The translations under genes and the position numbers were made by a program. The notes beneath the pieces were generated by a model. It saw only the letters and a program-made list of their open reading frames with translations. It did not search any database and was not told the origin of the DNA. Shown in pieces: positions 42,212-51,874 of a DNA stretch of 64,000 nt; position 1 is the first letter of the stretch, and each line of letters opens with the position of its first letter. The stretch comes from Salinigranum salinum (GTDB lineage: Archaea; Halobacteriota; Halobacteria; Halobacteriales; Haloferacaceae). Location: the NCBI RefSeq assembly GCF_009176545.1, contig NZ_VTOJ01000002.1, positions 930,001-994,000 of the forward strand, in the 5' to 3' direction.

Positions 42212-43825
42212 ATGGACTGGGGGCAAATGTGGCGGGACTCACGAGTATATAATGTGTCCAGTGTGGTACGTGACCGTGGGATCATCTCCACCGAAGAAGG
42301 GTCGTTAGTGGAGGCGATTTTCGGTACACCCCCCCGTGAGGATCTCCGACATATATCGCTCACGAGTTCGGATTTAGTACGCTTGGTCCTCCCTGTGGCA
42401 TCTCCGTTGGCCCACTTGTGGCGAAATTCCACGATCCGGCGACTCATCACGGCTCAACCGCCGGGAGAAATTTCACAGGTGTTTCAGAGCGCTAGCGCAG
42501 GTTCGGGCAATCAACTCCAGTCATCCGCTCGTCGACTTAATATCGTCCGTTCCCGATTGGGATTGCTCGCGCTCGCGGTGACCTACACATCGCTCTTGCT
42601 TGCTACGGTGTGGTACATGGACACGTCGCTCTACGACGGCTGGTCTCCGTACACGTTCACCGTACCCCACCACTTGTCGGTGTTGTTTGTGGTCGGGCTA
42701 GCAATCCTCCCGGTGTTCTGGTTGCCACGCGAGTACCGACGGCCGTCACAGGTGATCCTCTGGTGGCTCTACCCGGTTGCGTATATTCCTGTTGTTACGC
42801 TGCACGCGTTCCTTTTAGAGGAGCCACGTCTGGTATTCGCCCTTACTGTCGCGATTTCGTTTTTTATACTCAGATTGTCATATTATCTCCCACAGGTCCG
42901 TGTGCGTGAGACGGTCCCACATCCGATCTTCTATCGACTGTTAGTTCTAGTGACTGTGGCTCTGATGAGTCTGCTACTCGGTGTATTCAGCCAGTCGATC
43001 ACGATAGCTAATTTGAGCGAAATATACGAAGTTCGGTCGTCGTTCCGTGAGACGCTCCAGTCGTTTGGGGCCGTGTTCTTCCGGGTAATCGCGTACGGTA
43101 TCACGTGGTTGGAGAACGTGTTGGTCCCGATCCTGATCGCAAGTCCACTGGCTGGACTCATGCCCACGTGGGTGTTTGGGGTCGGGGTCGCCGCTACGCT
43201 AGTGGTCTACGCTGTCGGTGCGTTCAAGTCCGCAATATTCGCTGTCGGCATGGCGATCATTCTGTACGTGACGCTTCAGGACGATGGCAAGTATCTCCCC
43301 GCTTATGCCATGTTAGCCGGTCCAACGACCCTTGGCACTTTTCTCGTCCTCGACCGCCTCGGCGCACCTTCGCAGGTACTTGGCCTTGTACGAAGGATGT
43401 TCGTCTCGCCAGGGATGGTTACTGCGTTTCACGTCGACTTCTTTAGCACAAATCCGCACACTCTATGGGCCGGACGAACGTGGATCGGGCTCCCATATCC
43501 CTACAGCAAACCAGTCGCGAACCTCATCGGGAGCGTCTACTTTGGTATTCCAGATATGGTCGCGAACGGACCATTCTGGGCCTCCGGGTACGCTGGTGCC
43601 GGGATTCTGGGGATCGTACTCGTCGCTATAATATTCGCTGTGGCACTGTACGCGCTTGATTGTGCGTCGGCGGGCCTTCCCAAACGGTTCGTCGGGGCCG
43701 TCGTCGCCGGACAACTGACCGGAATTGCGTACTCAAGTACTCTCAACGTGTTGTTGCTCGGTGGGTTCGGTTTACTCGTAGTTCTGCTCTTGTTCATGCC
43801 TGTGCCGAATCGCGGGGTCGGGTGA
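42212..43825 (+). CDS. Wzy-like oligosaccharide repeat-unit polymerase
   Basis: 537 aa from ATG 42212 (an A-rich box lies about 30 bases upstream); the frame is open back to 42104. About eleven hydrophobic helices and a large loop in the second half (HVDFFSTNPHTLWAGRTW ... PVANLIGSVYFGIPDMVANGPFWASGYAGAG), a pattern of O-antigen/oligosaccharide polymerases. It would join lipid-linked repeats outside the membrane, next to the flippase gene. Its DNA is clearly richer in A and T than all neighbours, suggesting recent transfer. Sequence identity in this family is low, so the call relies on topology and context. Confidence 0.75.
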   Translation: MDWGQMWRDSRVYNVSSVVRDRGIISTEEGSLVEAIFGTPPREDLRHISLTSSDLVRLVLPVASPLAHLWRNSTIRRLITAQPPGEISQVFQSASAGSGNQLQSSARRLNIVRSRLGLLALAVTYTSLLLATVWYMDTSLYDGWSPYTFTVPHHLSVLFVVGLAILPVFWLPREYRRPSQVILWWLYPVAYIPVVTLHAFLLEEPRLVFALTVAISFFILRLSYYLPQVRVRETVPHPIFYRLLVLVTVALMSLLLGVFSQSITIANLSEIYEVRSSFRETLQSFGAVFFRVIAYGITWLENVLVPILIASPLAGLMPTWVFGVGVAATLVVYAVGAFKSAIFAVGMAIILYVTLQDDGKYLPAYAMLAGPTTLGTFLVLDRLGAPSQVLGLVRRMFVSPGMVTAFHVDFFSTNPHTLWAGRTWIGLPYPYSKPVANLIGSVYFGIPDMVANGPFWASGYAGAGILGIVLVAIIFAVALYALDCASAGLPKRFVGAVVAGQLTGIAYSSTLNVLLLGGFGLLVVLLLFMPVPNRGVG

Positions 43826-43962
43826 TTTATAGGATCATATATCAACGAGTCAGGAAGAGGCGAGTATTTACAAGCTGGAAAGTGATTTATGACATGTGTT
43901 CAATGACTCGATAAGTGAAGACGGGTAGAACTGCACCCAATCTACAGATTACAAATGGAAAA

Positions 43963-44895
43963 ATGAATATCACGGACCGCCTGCGTCGCGCCGTCGAGAG
44001 TCCGAACCTGTTCGGCCGGGGCGTCAACCGGCTCTACCACCGCAGGTTCAACAGCCGGTCGTACAACACCGACGGAACGGATATCTTCGCCGAGGACTGG
44101 GACGTCCTCCTCGTCCTCGATGCGTGCCGGTACGACACTTTCGAGGCCCACCACGACCTGCCGGGCCGTCTGGAGTCCCGGGTGTCTCGGGGCGCCGCCA
44201 CCGTCGAGTTCCTGCGCGGGAACTTCGTCGGCCGGACGCTCGCGGACACGGTGTACGTGACGGCAAACCCGCAGCTCTACCGGAACCGCGACCGTCTCCC
44301 GACGGACCTCCACGCGGTGGTCGACGTCTGGCGCGCCGACGGATGGGACGAGGACCACGGGACGGTCCTCCCGGAGACAGTCAACGAGTACGCGAGGCGG
44401 GCGGCCGAGCGGTACCCGAACAAGCGACTCGTCGTCCACTACATCCAGCCCCACTACCCGTTCATCGGGGCGGACACGTCCTTTGACGAGGGCCACCTGG
44501 ACGTCGAGAATCCCGACGAGGAGCGGGTGTGGGACCGGCTGATGACCGGGACCCTCGACGTCGCCCCCGAGGAGGTTCGGCGGCTGTACGTCGACAACCT
44601 GTTGCGGGTTCTTCCACACGTCGAGGACCTGCTGACCGACCTGACCGGCCGGACGGTCGTGACAGCCGACCACGGGAACATGCTCGGCGAGCGGGCGTCG
44701 CCAGTCCCTGTCAGGGAGTGGGGCCACCCCCGCGGCATCTACACCGAACATCTGGTGAGGGTTCCGTGGCTCGTCTCCGACGAGGGGTCGCGGCGGACGG
44801 TCGTGGCTGAGGAGACGGCGGACATCCGCGAGACCGTCGAGGACGTCGACGAGGACATCGTCTCGGAACGGCTCGAGGATCTAGGCTACCGCTGA
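43963..44895 (+). CDS. Sulfatase/alkaline-phosphatase-superfamily protein (3), divergent
   Basis: 310 aa from ATG 43963 (MNITDRLRRAVE). DVLLVLDACRYDTFEAHHDL and VVTADHGNMLGERAS are the metal-site segments, VVHYIQPHYPFIG is shared with protein (2). No canonical nucleophile motif is visible (RVSRGAATVEFLRGNFVG in its place). Ends SERLEDLGYR. It converges with the flippase, one base between stops. Probably acts on the same glycan. Confidence 0.78.
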   Translation: MNITDRLRRAVESPNLFGRGVNRLYHRRFNSRSYNTDGTDIFAEDWDVLLVLDACRYDTFEAHHDLPGRLESRVSRGAATVEFLRGNFVGRTLADTVYVTANPQLYRNRDRLPTDLHAVVDVWRADGWDEDHGTVLPETVNEYARRAAERYPNKRLVVHYIQPHYPFIGADTSFDEGHLDVENPDEERVWDRLMTGTLDVAPEEVRRLYVDNLLRVLPHVEDLLTDLTGRTVVTADHGNMLGERASPVPVREWGHPRGIYTEHLVRVPWLVSDEGSRRTVVAEETADIRETVEDVDEDIVSERLEDLGYR

Positions 44896-44896
44896 G

Positions 44897-46348
44897 TCAC
44901 TCCAGTGACTCCAGCAGGAGGTAGTCTTGGTCGGTCAGCCCGAGGCGCCAGACGATAGCCCCAAAAACCGCCGTCGCGGCGACGCCGGTGACGACGACGC
45001 GGACGACGCCGGGAAGCGGCAGCGTTCGCCCGAGGAGCATCGCCGGGACAGCACCGCAGACCGCGACCAGGCCCCGCCAGTACCCCCGCGAGTACGGCTG
45101 CAGATTGAGGAGGTACCACGTCTGGACCAGTCGCAGGGCGTTCAGCACTACGAACGACACGCCCGTCGCGGCGGCCGCGCCGACGATGCCGTACGCCTGT
45201 ATCAGCACGTAGTTGAGACCCACATTCGCCACACTCACGACTACCGAGTTAACCATCTGGAGCCGTTCGTACTCCGACATGGTGAGGAGGTACCCTGCCG
45301 GGCCGACGACGGCGGCGGTCACCTGACCGAGAGCCAGCACGAGTAGCGCCGACTTCGCTGCGGGGATGGCGGTTCCGAAGAGTCCGAGTATCTCGTCGAG
45401 GAAGACGAACAGGAACGCGAACCCGAACAGCGTCAGCGTGGCGACCCACTTCGTGACGGCCGTGTAGACGCGCCCGAGGCGGTCGTGACGGCCCGAATGG
45501 TACAGCTCCGACGCCAGCGCCGGGAAGATAGAGTACGTCGCCTGGAGGACCACCGCGAGGAGGACGGAGGTCTGGTAGGCGGCCTGGTACCAGCCCACCT
45601 CGGCCGGGGTGGTGAAGACGCCCAGCATGAGGATGTCGGTCCACGTGATCAGGTACAGCGTCACTGCGGCGACGGTGAGGGGCAGGGCGAACCCGAGGAC
45701 CTCCCTGTACGGGAGGCTCGGCCGGACGTCGAGGGACAGCGCGCCCTGTCGCGCGAGGTAGTAGACAGCGAGGACGACGCCGACGACGATCGAGACCAGG
45801 TAGCCGGCGACGACCGTCTCGACATCCGCGAGGACGAACGCCCCGACGGCGACGAGGACGAACGCCACCACGGACTGTCCGACATCGCGGACGTAGACGT
45901 AGTACTTCGTCTCTTTGAATCCTCTTGTCGCCGTCGCCCCGACCATCATCGCCGAGAACAGCGGAACTCCGACGAGGAACAGCTTGGCGGTGGAGCCGAA
46001 CCCGGACTGCAACACGCCGTCGAGTACGTGCCACTGACTGTGCAGGAGGGCAGCGACGACGGTCCCGAGGACGAAGGGGACACCGAGGCAGATGACGACC
46101 GTCCCACTCACCAGAGCTGGGCGGTCGTCAGCCACGTATATCGGGATGTACTTCTGGGCGGCCCGGTCGAGCCCCAGCTGCGAGACGACGGAGACGGCCT
46201 TCATCAGGACGGTCCCGAACGCGAAGAGGCCGAGGGCCTCGGCCCCGAGACCGCGCGCGACGACCACGTTGATTCCGTACCGGAGGCCCTTGCCGACCAT
46301 TCCACCGACGAACGCTATCGAGACGAGGTTCGTAATGTTCTGTCTCAT
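44897..46348 (-). CDS. Wzx-like polysaccharide flippase (MOP superfamily)
   Basis: 483 aa with twelve or more hydrophobic helices. The opening NLVSIAFVGGMVGKGLRYGINVVVARGLGAEALGLFAFGTVLMK and the later PALASELYHSGRHDRLGRVYTAVTKW are typical of the MOP exporter family. It would move lipid-linked repeat units across the membrane for the Wzy-like polymerase encoded next to it. Upstream, 46349-46585 holds no gene, only a probable promoter. Confidence 0.92.
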   Translation of the reverse strand: MRQNITNLVSIAFVGGMVGKGLRYGINVVVARGLGAEALGLFAFGTVLMKAVSVVSQLGLDRAAQKYIPIYVADDRPALVSGTVVICLGVPFVLGTVVAALLHSQWHVLDGVLQSGFGSTAKLFLVGVPLFSAMMVGATATRGFKETKYYVYVRDVGQSVVAFVLVAVGAFVLADVETVVAGYLVSIVVGVVLAVYYLARQGALSLDVRPSLPYREVLGFALPLTVAAVTLYLITWTDILMLGVFTTPAEVGWYQAAYQTSVLLAVVLQATYSIFPALASELYHSGRHDRLGRVYTAVTKWVATLTLFGFAFLFVFLDEILGLFGTAIPAAKSALLVLALGQVTAAVVGPAGYLLTMSEYERLQMVNSVVVSVANVGLNYVLIQAYGIVGAAAATGVSFVVLNALRLVQTWYLLNLQPYSRGYWRGLVAVCGAVPAMLLGRTLPLPGVVRVVVTGVAATAVFGAIVWRLGLTDQDYLLLESLE

Positions 46349-46585
46349 CGGCGTCGGACGATGGGCCGTGTCATCAATTCACTGTCCGAGGGGGACTCAG
46401 CCGTCGTGCGGACCGTCTGCGCGTCCGGTCGTCGCGGTCGTCTCTCGCCGGCGTCACGTCGCCGTCCCACGAACAACACGGTCGTCTCTCACGACGGTTC
46501 CACACCGTATGAAGATACCGCACGGGCCCGACTGCCGTGTGGCCCCTGAGCGTCGACGTACCCCGTGCGGCGGCCGTCGTGGGGA

Positions 46586-47941
46586 TCAAAAATAGCCCAA
46601 GTTCCGCAGCCGGGCGGCCGTCGATGGGTCGACGGAGACGTTGGTTCCCCCCTCGACCGCGTCGTGCTTGAAGGTCGAGATGTCGCGACCGAATCGTCTC
46701 GTGGCCCACGACGGTGGGCGGGCGAGGGATCCACTGGCCCGCTGAGTGTTCGCCTCGCCGGGGAGATCGTATCGTGTACAGGTCCCGAGGGAGCTCCACA
46801 CCACTTTCTGATCGCCGTCATAGGCACAGCGGATCGCTCGGTCGTAGTACTCGTAGTCCGCCTCCGGGTCCGGACCGGCACTCATCCCGGCCAGTTCCGC
46901 GAACGCCCGATCACGGGATAGGTCTTTGACCCGGTCATCTCGGATCCCTCGGATCAGGTCGGGGAGTGACAGGTGTGAGAGGTAGCGTCCAGTCTGTTCG
47001 GCTACCTCGGGGGGATTGATCAGATAGAGCGGGACGTGGAGAAGTCTCTCACTCAAACTACTCTTGTGGTTTGCGAGCCCCTCGTCGGCTTCGGTTCCGA
47101 GGTTGTCGCCGTGGTCGGCGGTTACGACGACAGTCGTCTCACCGTCCAGCTCGTCGAAAAACTCCGAGAGACGGCGGTCGAGGTACTCGACGGCCGCCCG
47201 GTAGAGTCCGTTGCGCCGGCCCCAGTATCGCTCGTCGTACTCCGCAGCGAACAAGTCCCAGACATCCCTCTTGGCTGACGACCAGCCGCGGGGGCATTCG
47301 TAGAGGTCGTCGTCCAAATATCGTGCGGGTCTGTGTGGGATATGTGCCTCCATCAAGTTCAGAAACACGAACGTCGGTTCGTCAGTCGAGGCGAGTTCCC
47401 GCCGGACGACTCCGAGCCCCGGCTTGGCTCCCTCGTCGAACAGCCACGCCAAACGGTCGTAGGTTGAGTCCAACAGTTCGAGCGCACCGTTGAACAGTGA
47501 GCGCACGGGTTTCTCGCTTTTTACACATGCCAGCGCGTATCTGCGAAACTCGTCGAGCGATCCATCGAAGGAGTAAGGGTCGAGAGCATCGGGGAACCGG
47601 ATCCCCCGGCCCAGCGGAAAGAACTCATCGAAGTAGCGGTCGAAGTCGTGTGCGGGTCCGGCGTAAACATTGGAACTAACGCCGACCGTTCGGTACTCCG
47701 TGAGGTCGTCGAATACCGTTCGTTCACGCGGGAGCGACGCGAACGACCGAGAGTGGGTGTGGACGCCGTGCTCGTGTGCTAGTAGGCCCGACAGCATACT
47801 GGCGTGACTCGGCGTGCTCCAAGAACTCGCCGCCCGACACCCGTCAGAAGAGATGTCGGCTGCATCTTGGACTCGGACGGCGACGTCATCGAAAATATCC
47901 TCGCGGACCGAGTCTAGACAGACCACTGCGACATTCTGCAT
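46586..47941 (-). CDS. Sulfatase-family protein (4)
   Basis: 451 aa from ATG 47941 (MQNVAVVCLDSVREDIF). Closest of the four to classical sulfatases: nucleophile region SSWSTPSHASMLSGLLAHEHGV (S-x-P-S-H), metal sites VCLDSVRED and VVVTADHGDNLGTE, and FVFLNLMEAHIPH. The nucleophile position is Ser or Thr, so formylglycine formation would need an anSME-type or other activity not seen here. Ends AARLRNLGYF. Last recognisable gene of the glycan block. Confidence 0.85.
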   Translation of the reverse strand: MQNVAVVCLDSVREDIFDDVAVRVQDAADISSDGCRAASSWSTPSHASMLSGLLAHEHGVHTHSRSFASLPRERTVFDDLTEYRTVGVSSNVYAGPAHDFDRYFDEFFPLGRGIRFPDALDPYSFDGSLDEFRRYALACVKSEKPVRSLFNGALELLDSTYDRLAWLFDEGAKPGLGVVRRELASTDEPTFVFLNLMEAHIPHRPARYLDDDLYECPRGWSSAKRDVWDLFAAEYDERYWGRRNGLYRAAVEYLDRRLSEFFDELDGETTVVVTADHGDNLGTEADEGLANHKSSLSERLLHVPLYLINPPEVAEQTGRYLSHLSLPDLIRGIRDDRVKDLSRDRAFAELAGMSAGPDPEADYEYYDRAIRCAYDGDQKVVWSSLGTCTRYDLPGEANTQRASGSLARPPSWATRRFGRDISTFKHDAVEGGTNVSVDPSTAARLRNLGYF

Positions 47942-48035
47942 ATTGCTCGGACGGTCGTCTAAAGTCTGCCGGGGACGGGTACCCGACAACGGGCCCGTCC
48001 AGCGATCACTGATTTGGTCGGGTTGGTTACCGCAG

Positions 48036-50003
48036 TTACGGCTCGGTGATCGGTCCCGACTCGAAGGCCATCGTGGCGACGTACTCGCGGACGTGCGAGG
48101 TCTCGCCGTCGGCGGACTTTTCCTCTTGGATCTTCAGTTCGCAGGACGATTCCAACTGGTTGCGGGCGCGGACGTCGGCCGCGTTCCGGCCGAAGAACGA
48201 CTGTGTCCGGTGGACGGTGACCGGTGGACTGCCGTAGGTGTCCTGCAGGCCGGCGGTCGACCACGCGTCCGTCGATAGCGCGGACGCGATGCTCTCGCCA
48301 GTCCCACCGGCTCCGCCGGACCGGGGCTGGGTCACAATGTAGCCGACGGTCTCGTCGCCGTGGTCGTTCGTCCAGGTGTCGCCGGCAGTCGTGTTGGCCT
48401 CCTCCTCTTGGCAGATGACGTCGAAAGAGTCCTCGCCGGTCCGAGTTACCCGCGTCGATGTCGGTGTCGGATCGTTGTCGGACATGACCTGCGTGTAGGT
48501 GTGCGACTGCGCGTTCCAAGTCGGCGAGAACCCGACAGTCGTCCACCCGCCACCGTTGGCGGTGACCTTGCCGGCGACCAGTTCGAAACCCGCGTCCGTG
48601 GGGTGTGGCCCAGATTCGACGACGACGTAGTTCACGTCCTCTTTTTTATGTGCCCCGTCCTGATATTCCCACTCCTCCAACCGAACCTCAAAACTTTCAC
48701 TCTGAGCGTTCCGCACGCGAGCGTGGACAGGGTCGGGGTCGTTGAATGTCCCCACCGACGTCACTACCACGGGGTCCGTGTACGAACCGCTCAAGCTGAC
48801 TGTCTGCCAATTCTCGTTGACCGAAACCGTTCCTGCTTCGCCAATCATGTTTTCGTTCTGGTTGTTTCCGAGTGCCGCTTCGACGTCCAACAATCCGTTC
48901 CCCTGCTGATTCCCCGACAGCCCGAGGTCCTCGGCCGTCTCCTCCAGCCGCTTCCGAGCCTCCGTATTCGAATACCCGTTGGCCATCAACAGCCCGGCTG
49001 CCCCACTCACGTGCGGGCAGGCCATCGACGTCCCGGAGAAGTGCGCCGTTCCGCCACCGGCGACGGTCGACAGAATCGAGGAGCCCGGCGCGGCGATGTC
49101 GATCTCGGGCCCGGTGCTCGAGAAGTACGCGAGGTCGTCGCTCGAGTCGGTCGCACTCACGGCCATCACGTCGGGGTGACGCGCGGGGAACTTCACGCAG
49201 TCCGAACACGGACCGCTGTTGCCTGCTGCGGCGACACAGAGGACGCCATTGCTGGTCGCGTACTCGATGGCGTCGTCCATCGTGGAGGAGTTGCTACTGC
49301 CGCCAAGACTCATGCTGGCGACATCCCAGCCTTCGTTAGCGACGTGGATTATGCCGGCAGCGATGTCGGAGTACGACCCCCAGCCACTACTGTTCAGCAC
49401 CTTGACCGCGTGGAGCGTCGCACCCGGGGCGACGCCGACGACAGCCTTGCTGTTGTCGACCGCCGCGGCGATCCCGGCGCAGTGGGTGCCGTGATTGTTG
49501 TCGTCGTCCCACGGCTCCGCACAGCCACTGCAGGTGGTGAAAGATTCACCGGCGCCGAGGTTCGCCTGGAGGTCGGGGTGGTCCGAGTCGATCCCCGAGT
49601 CGATGATCGCGATGTCGGCACCATCGCCGGTGTAGCCGTCGTCCTGCGTGGCGTCCGAGTCGGTCCGGTCGATCCCCCACGGGAGCGACTGTCCGATAGC
49701 CTCCATCTGGCCGTCCACCTCGATGTACCGGATGTTGGGGTTCTTCTCGAGCGCCTTGCGCGCCTGCTCGGGGAACCGCCCGGCGACGGCCTGGCCGACG
49801 TCGCCGAAGTCGAGCTCGCGGTGGACGTCGCTGGCGACCTGTTTGGCCTTCTCGAGTCCACGGTTGTTCTTCGTGCCGACGACGTGTCGGCCGGTCGGTT
49901 CCGCTCCCGCGACGCCGGTGCCGACGACGCCGACTGCCGCACCCGCGCCGATCGTCCGGAGGAGATCTCGTCGTTTTAGTGATACGTTATTCTTGTCTCT
50001 CAT
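48036..50003 (-). CDS. Tat-exported subtilisin-like serine protease (halolysin type)
   Basis: 655 aa. Twin-arginine signal SLKRRDLLRTIGAGAAVGVVG (RR 11-12), a propeptide to about residue 105, then an S8 domain with Asp135 (IIDSGIDSDHPD), His171 (NHGTHCAG) and Ser326 (GTSMACPH), plus the oxyanion Asn in AAGNSGP. From about residue 390 to the end, two beta-sandwich repeats (VSVNENWQTVSLSGSYTDP and VTANGGGWTTVGFSP openings) may bind substrate or surface. Secreted; it could trim or degrade extracellular proteins, including those of the surface array. Long AT-rich upstream region. Confidence 0.94.
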   Translation of the reverse strand: MRDKNNVSLKRRDLLRTIGAGAAVGVVGTGVAGAEPTGRHVVGTKNNRGLEKAKQVASDVHRELDFGDVGQAVAGRFPEQARKALEKNPNIRYIEVDGQMEAIGQSLPWGIDRTDSDATQDDGYTGDGADIAIIDSGIDSDHPDLQANLGAGESFTTCSGCAEPWDDDNNHGTHCAGIAAAVDNSKAVVGVAPGATLHAVKVLNSSGWGSYSDIAAGIIHVANEGWDVASMSLGGSSNSSTMDDAIEYATSNGVLCVAAAGNSGPCSDCVKFPARHPDVMAVSATDSSDDLAYFSSTGPEIDIAAPGSSILSTVAGGGTAHFSGTSMACPHVSGAAGLLMANGYSNTEARKRLEETAEDLGLSGNQQGNGLLDVEAALGNNQNENMIGEAGTVSVNENWQTVSLSGSYTDPVVVTSVGTFNDPDPVHARVRNAQSESFEVRLEEWEYQDGAHKKEDVNYVVVESGPHPTDAGFELVAGKVTANGGGWTTVGFSPTWNAQSHTYTQVMSDNDPTPTSTRVTRTGEDSFDVICQEEEANTTAGDTWTNDHGDETVGYIVTQPRSGGAGGTGESIASALSTDAWSTAGLQDTYGSPPVTVHRTQSFFGRNAADVRARNQLESSCELKIQEEKSADGETSHVREYVATMAFESGPITEP

Positions 50004-50700
50004 TAGCTGTTGTTCGTGTTTGATATCCTGCTGGTTCGCGTGCCATACTGGACCGGCCGCCGTGCCAGGTCGTCGTTACGGATGTCACCAATCTCTCCCT
50101 CGTTCCCGACATGTTCGATCTCAATTTCTGCAGCCGTGCCGACTCGTTGGAACATCTCGTATACCACTTTATATCTGGTTTAAGAGTCCATTAAGACTCC
50201 TTAGAGGCATCGTTATCAGACGGTCATAAAAACGTTCGCCGAATATTATCTATATTGATACCGAAATAGCATCCATTACAAATTTTTCTGATATGATTTT
50301 GTTAGGTCTTGCTGGCCAGGGACGGCAGCGGATTTCTGGCAAGAACTAACAACTAGATTATATTTGTTCGCCGCGACCGAGCCGTCTCGTCGAGTGCTGG
50401 AATCAGTTCCAGTGGACTCGCTGAGTTTATTTTCGCCTGTGATATCTCAAGTCCGACGGGAGTTATCGCTGGTGAATCGAGTGACACGGAGGACCCGGCG
50501 ATCTTTTCCGCATTTAAGTGTCAGTCACCTATCTATCGAACGCTGAAATCGTGATTGGCCCGAACTGGTGAGCCCACTGGCGTGTCCGCGGACACGGAAG
50601 CCGAGGATTGAGCGGGGACCGTGATCTGCACACAATCGAGGGACGAGAGAGACAAGGGGTCGACTGTTCCCCCCACTGACGTCGGACGCGGTCTCGGGGG
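50004..50700. other. AT-rich intergenic region upstream of the protease
   Basis: 50004-50360 is strikingly AT-rich for this genome and presumably contains the protease promoter (several TATA-like runs such as ATATTATCTATATT near 50243). 50361-50700 is GC-richer and shows only short frames without motifs. Confidence 0.5.
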
Positions 50701-50704
50701 ACGA

Positions 50705-50884
50705 GGGGTCACGAAGATCTCCGCGTCTCGCCGGTCGGAAGCGAGCGGTCGTCCCTGCTCCCCCGAGTGCGCCAGCCGCACCGAGCGTCGCCATCGAACT
50801 GAGGATCGACCGTCGAGAGAACGGGGCCGTATCGTTCGTATCACTCGAGATGGTAATAGCGAGCGAATACCCGAGTGAAGACAC
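50705..50884 (-). pseudogene. Remnant of a SipW-type surface-protein signal peptide
   Basis: On the minus strand a GTG-started frame reads to FSRRSILSSMATLGAAGALGGAGTTA, nearly the same as the signal of the vWA protein (SRRKLLGSVATLGAAGALGGAGTMA). Just after the cleavage region the frame shifts (SDRRDAEIFVT in the next frame replaces FSDSEDFANN), and no core domain follows. It is a stranded 5' fragment of the family, 24-40 kb from the main array and in opposite orientation. Confidence 0.72.
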
Positions 50885-50989
50885 GAGACAACGAAGTCGT
50901 CACGAGTCCGAGCCACCTCCGGATGACCAGTCGCGAGAGCCGTCGGACGCGACACAAGAGCTAATAAACGCTCTGTCACAACCGGCAGT

Positions 50990-51805
50990 ATGGATCGGGC
51001 CCTCGTCGTCGCGCTCGTCGTCGGCACCCTCCAGGGCGTCTTCGAGTGGCTCCCCATCTCCAGCGAGGGGAACATCACGCTGTACCTCGTCGTCGTCGAG
51101 GGGATGGATCCCACGGTCGCCGTCCAGCTCTCGCTGTTCCTCCACGCGGGCACGGGCGTGGCCGCCTGTGCGTACTATCGTAACGAACTGCGCGAACTCC
51201 TGAGCGCCGTCCCTCACTGGCGCCCGACTCGTTCGTTCACACCCGAGGGGGCGACGCTCTCGTTTCTCGTCGTCGGGACGCTCTCGTCCGTGGTCGTCGG
51301 ACTCGCCGTCTACCGGCTGCTGACCGAGATCGTGACCGAGCTCGCCGGCGGGACGTTCGTCGCGCTCATCGGCGTGCTCCTCGTGGGCACGGGAGTGATC
51401 CAGCGCGTCGGCGACGACCTGGTCACCACGCGCGAGGAGCCGTCGCTGTTCGATGCGGTGCTCGTCGGCTCCTTACAGGGCGTGGCGATCCTCCCGGGCG
51501 TCTCGCGCTCGGGCGTCACCGCCGGGACGCTCCTCCTTCGAGGACACGAGGGTGTCGACGCGTTCCGGCTGTCGTTTCTCCTCTCGATTCCCGCGGCGTT
51601 CGGTGCCGGCGTCCTCGTCCTCCTGGACGTGGGCGTACCCAGCGTCTCGCCGCTCGCTGCTGGCGTCGCGCTCGTGACGAGCGCCGTCGTGGGCTACGCG
51701 ACGATCGGCCTCTTGCTCGCGGTCGTCCGCCGCGTCGCGTTCTGGGCGGTCGCGATCGGACTCGGCGTGCTCGCGATCGTCGGCGGCATCGGTGTCGGCC
51801 TGTGA
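50990..51805 (+). CDS. uppP: Undecaprenyl-diphosphatase homologue (BacA/UppP family)
   Basis: 271 aa, eight or so helices. The two family motifs are clear: GTLQGVFEWLPISSEGN (catalytic Glu and Ser) and LQGVAILPGVSRSGVT, followed by FLLSIPAAFGAGVLVL. The enzyme removes a phosphate from polyprenyl diphosphate and so recycles the lipid carrier released when glycans are polymerised or transferred. That fits the sugar-phosphotransferase, polymerase and STT3-like genes in this window, although the archaeal carrier is dolichol-type. Confidence 0.93.
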   Translation: MDRALVVALVVGTLQGVFEWLPISSEGNITLYLVVVEGMDPTVAVQLSLFLHAGTGVAACAYYRNELRELLSAVPHWRPTRSFTPEGATLSFLVVGTLSSVVVGLAVYRLLTEIVTELAGGTFVALIGVLLVGTGVIQRVGDDLVTTREEPSLFDAVLVGSLQGVAILPGVSRSGVTAGTLLLRGHEGVDAFRLSFLLSIPAAFGAGVLVLLDVGVPSVSPLAAGVALVTSAVVGYATIGLLLAVVRRVAFWAVAIGLGVLAIVGGIGVGL

Positions 51806-51874
51806 CGGAGTGCAGCGTCGTCCGCACGGACCCCCAGGATGTCGCTCGCTGGAGGATGCCGGTTCGGGCGGGAG

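Noticed and set aside
46480-46520. Another tRNA-like element (ACGACGGTTCCACACCGT)
   Set aside because: It resembles the T-arm at a few bases but the loop is wrong and no GACCCAC/GTGGGTC stem flanks it.
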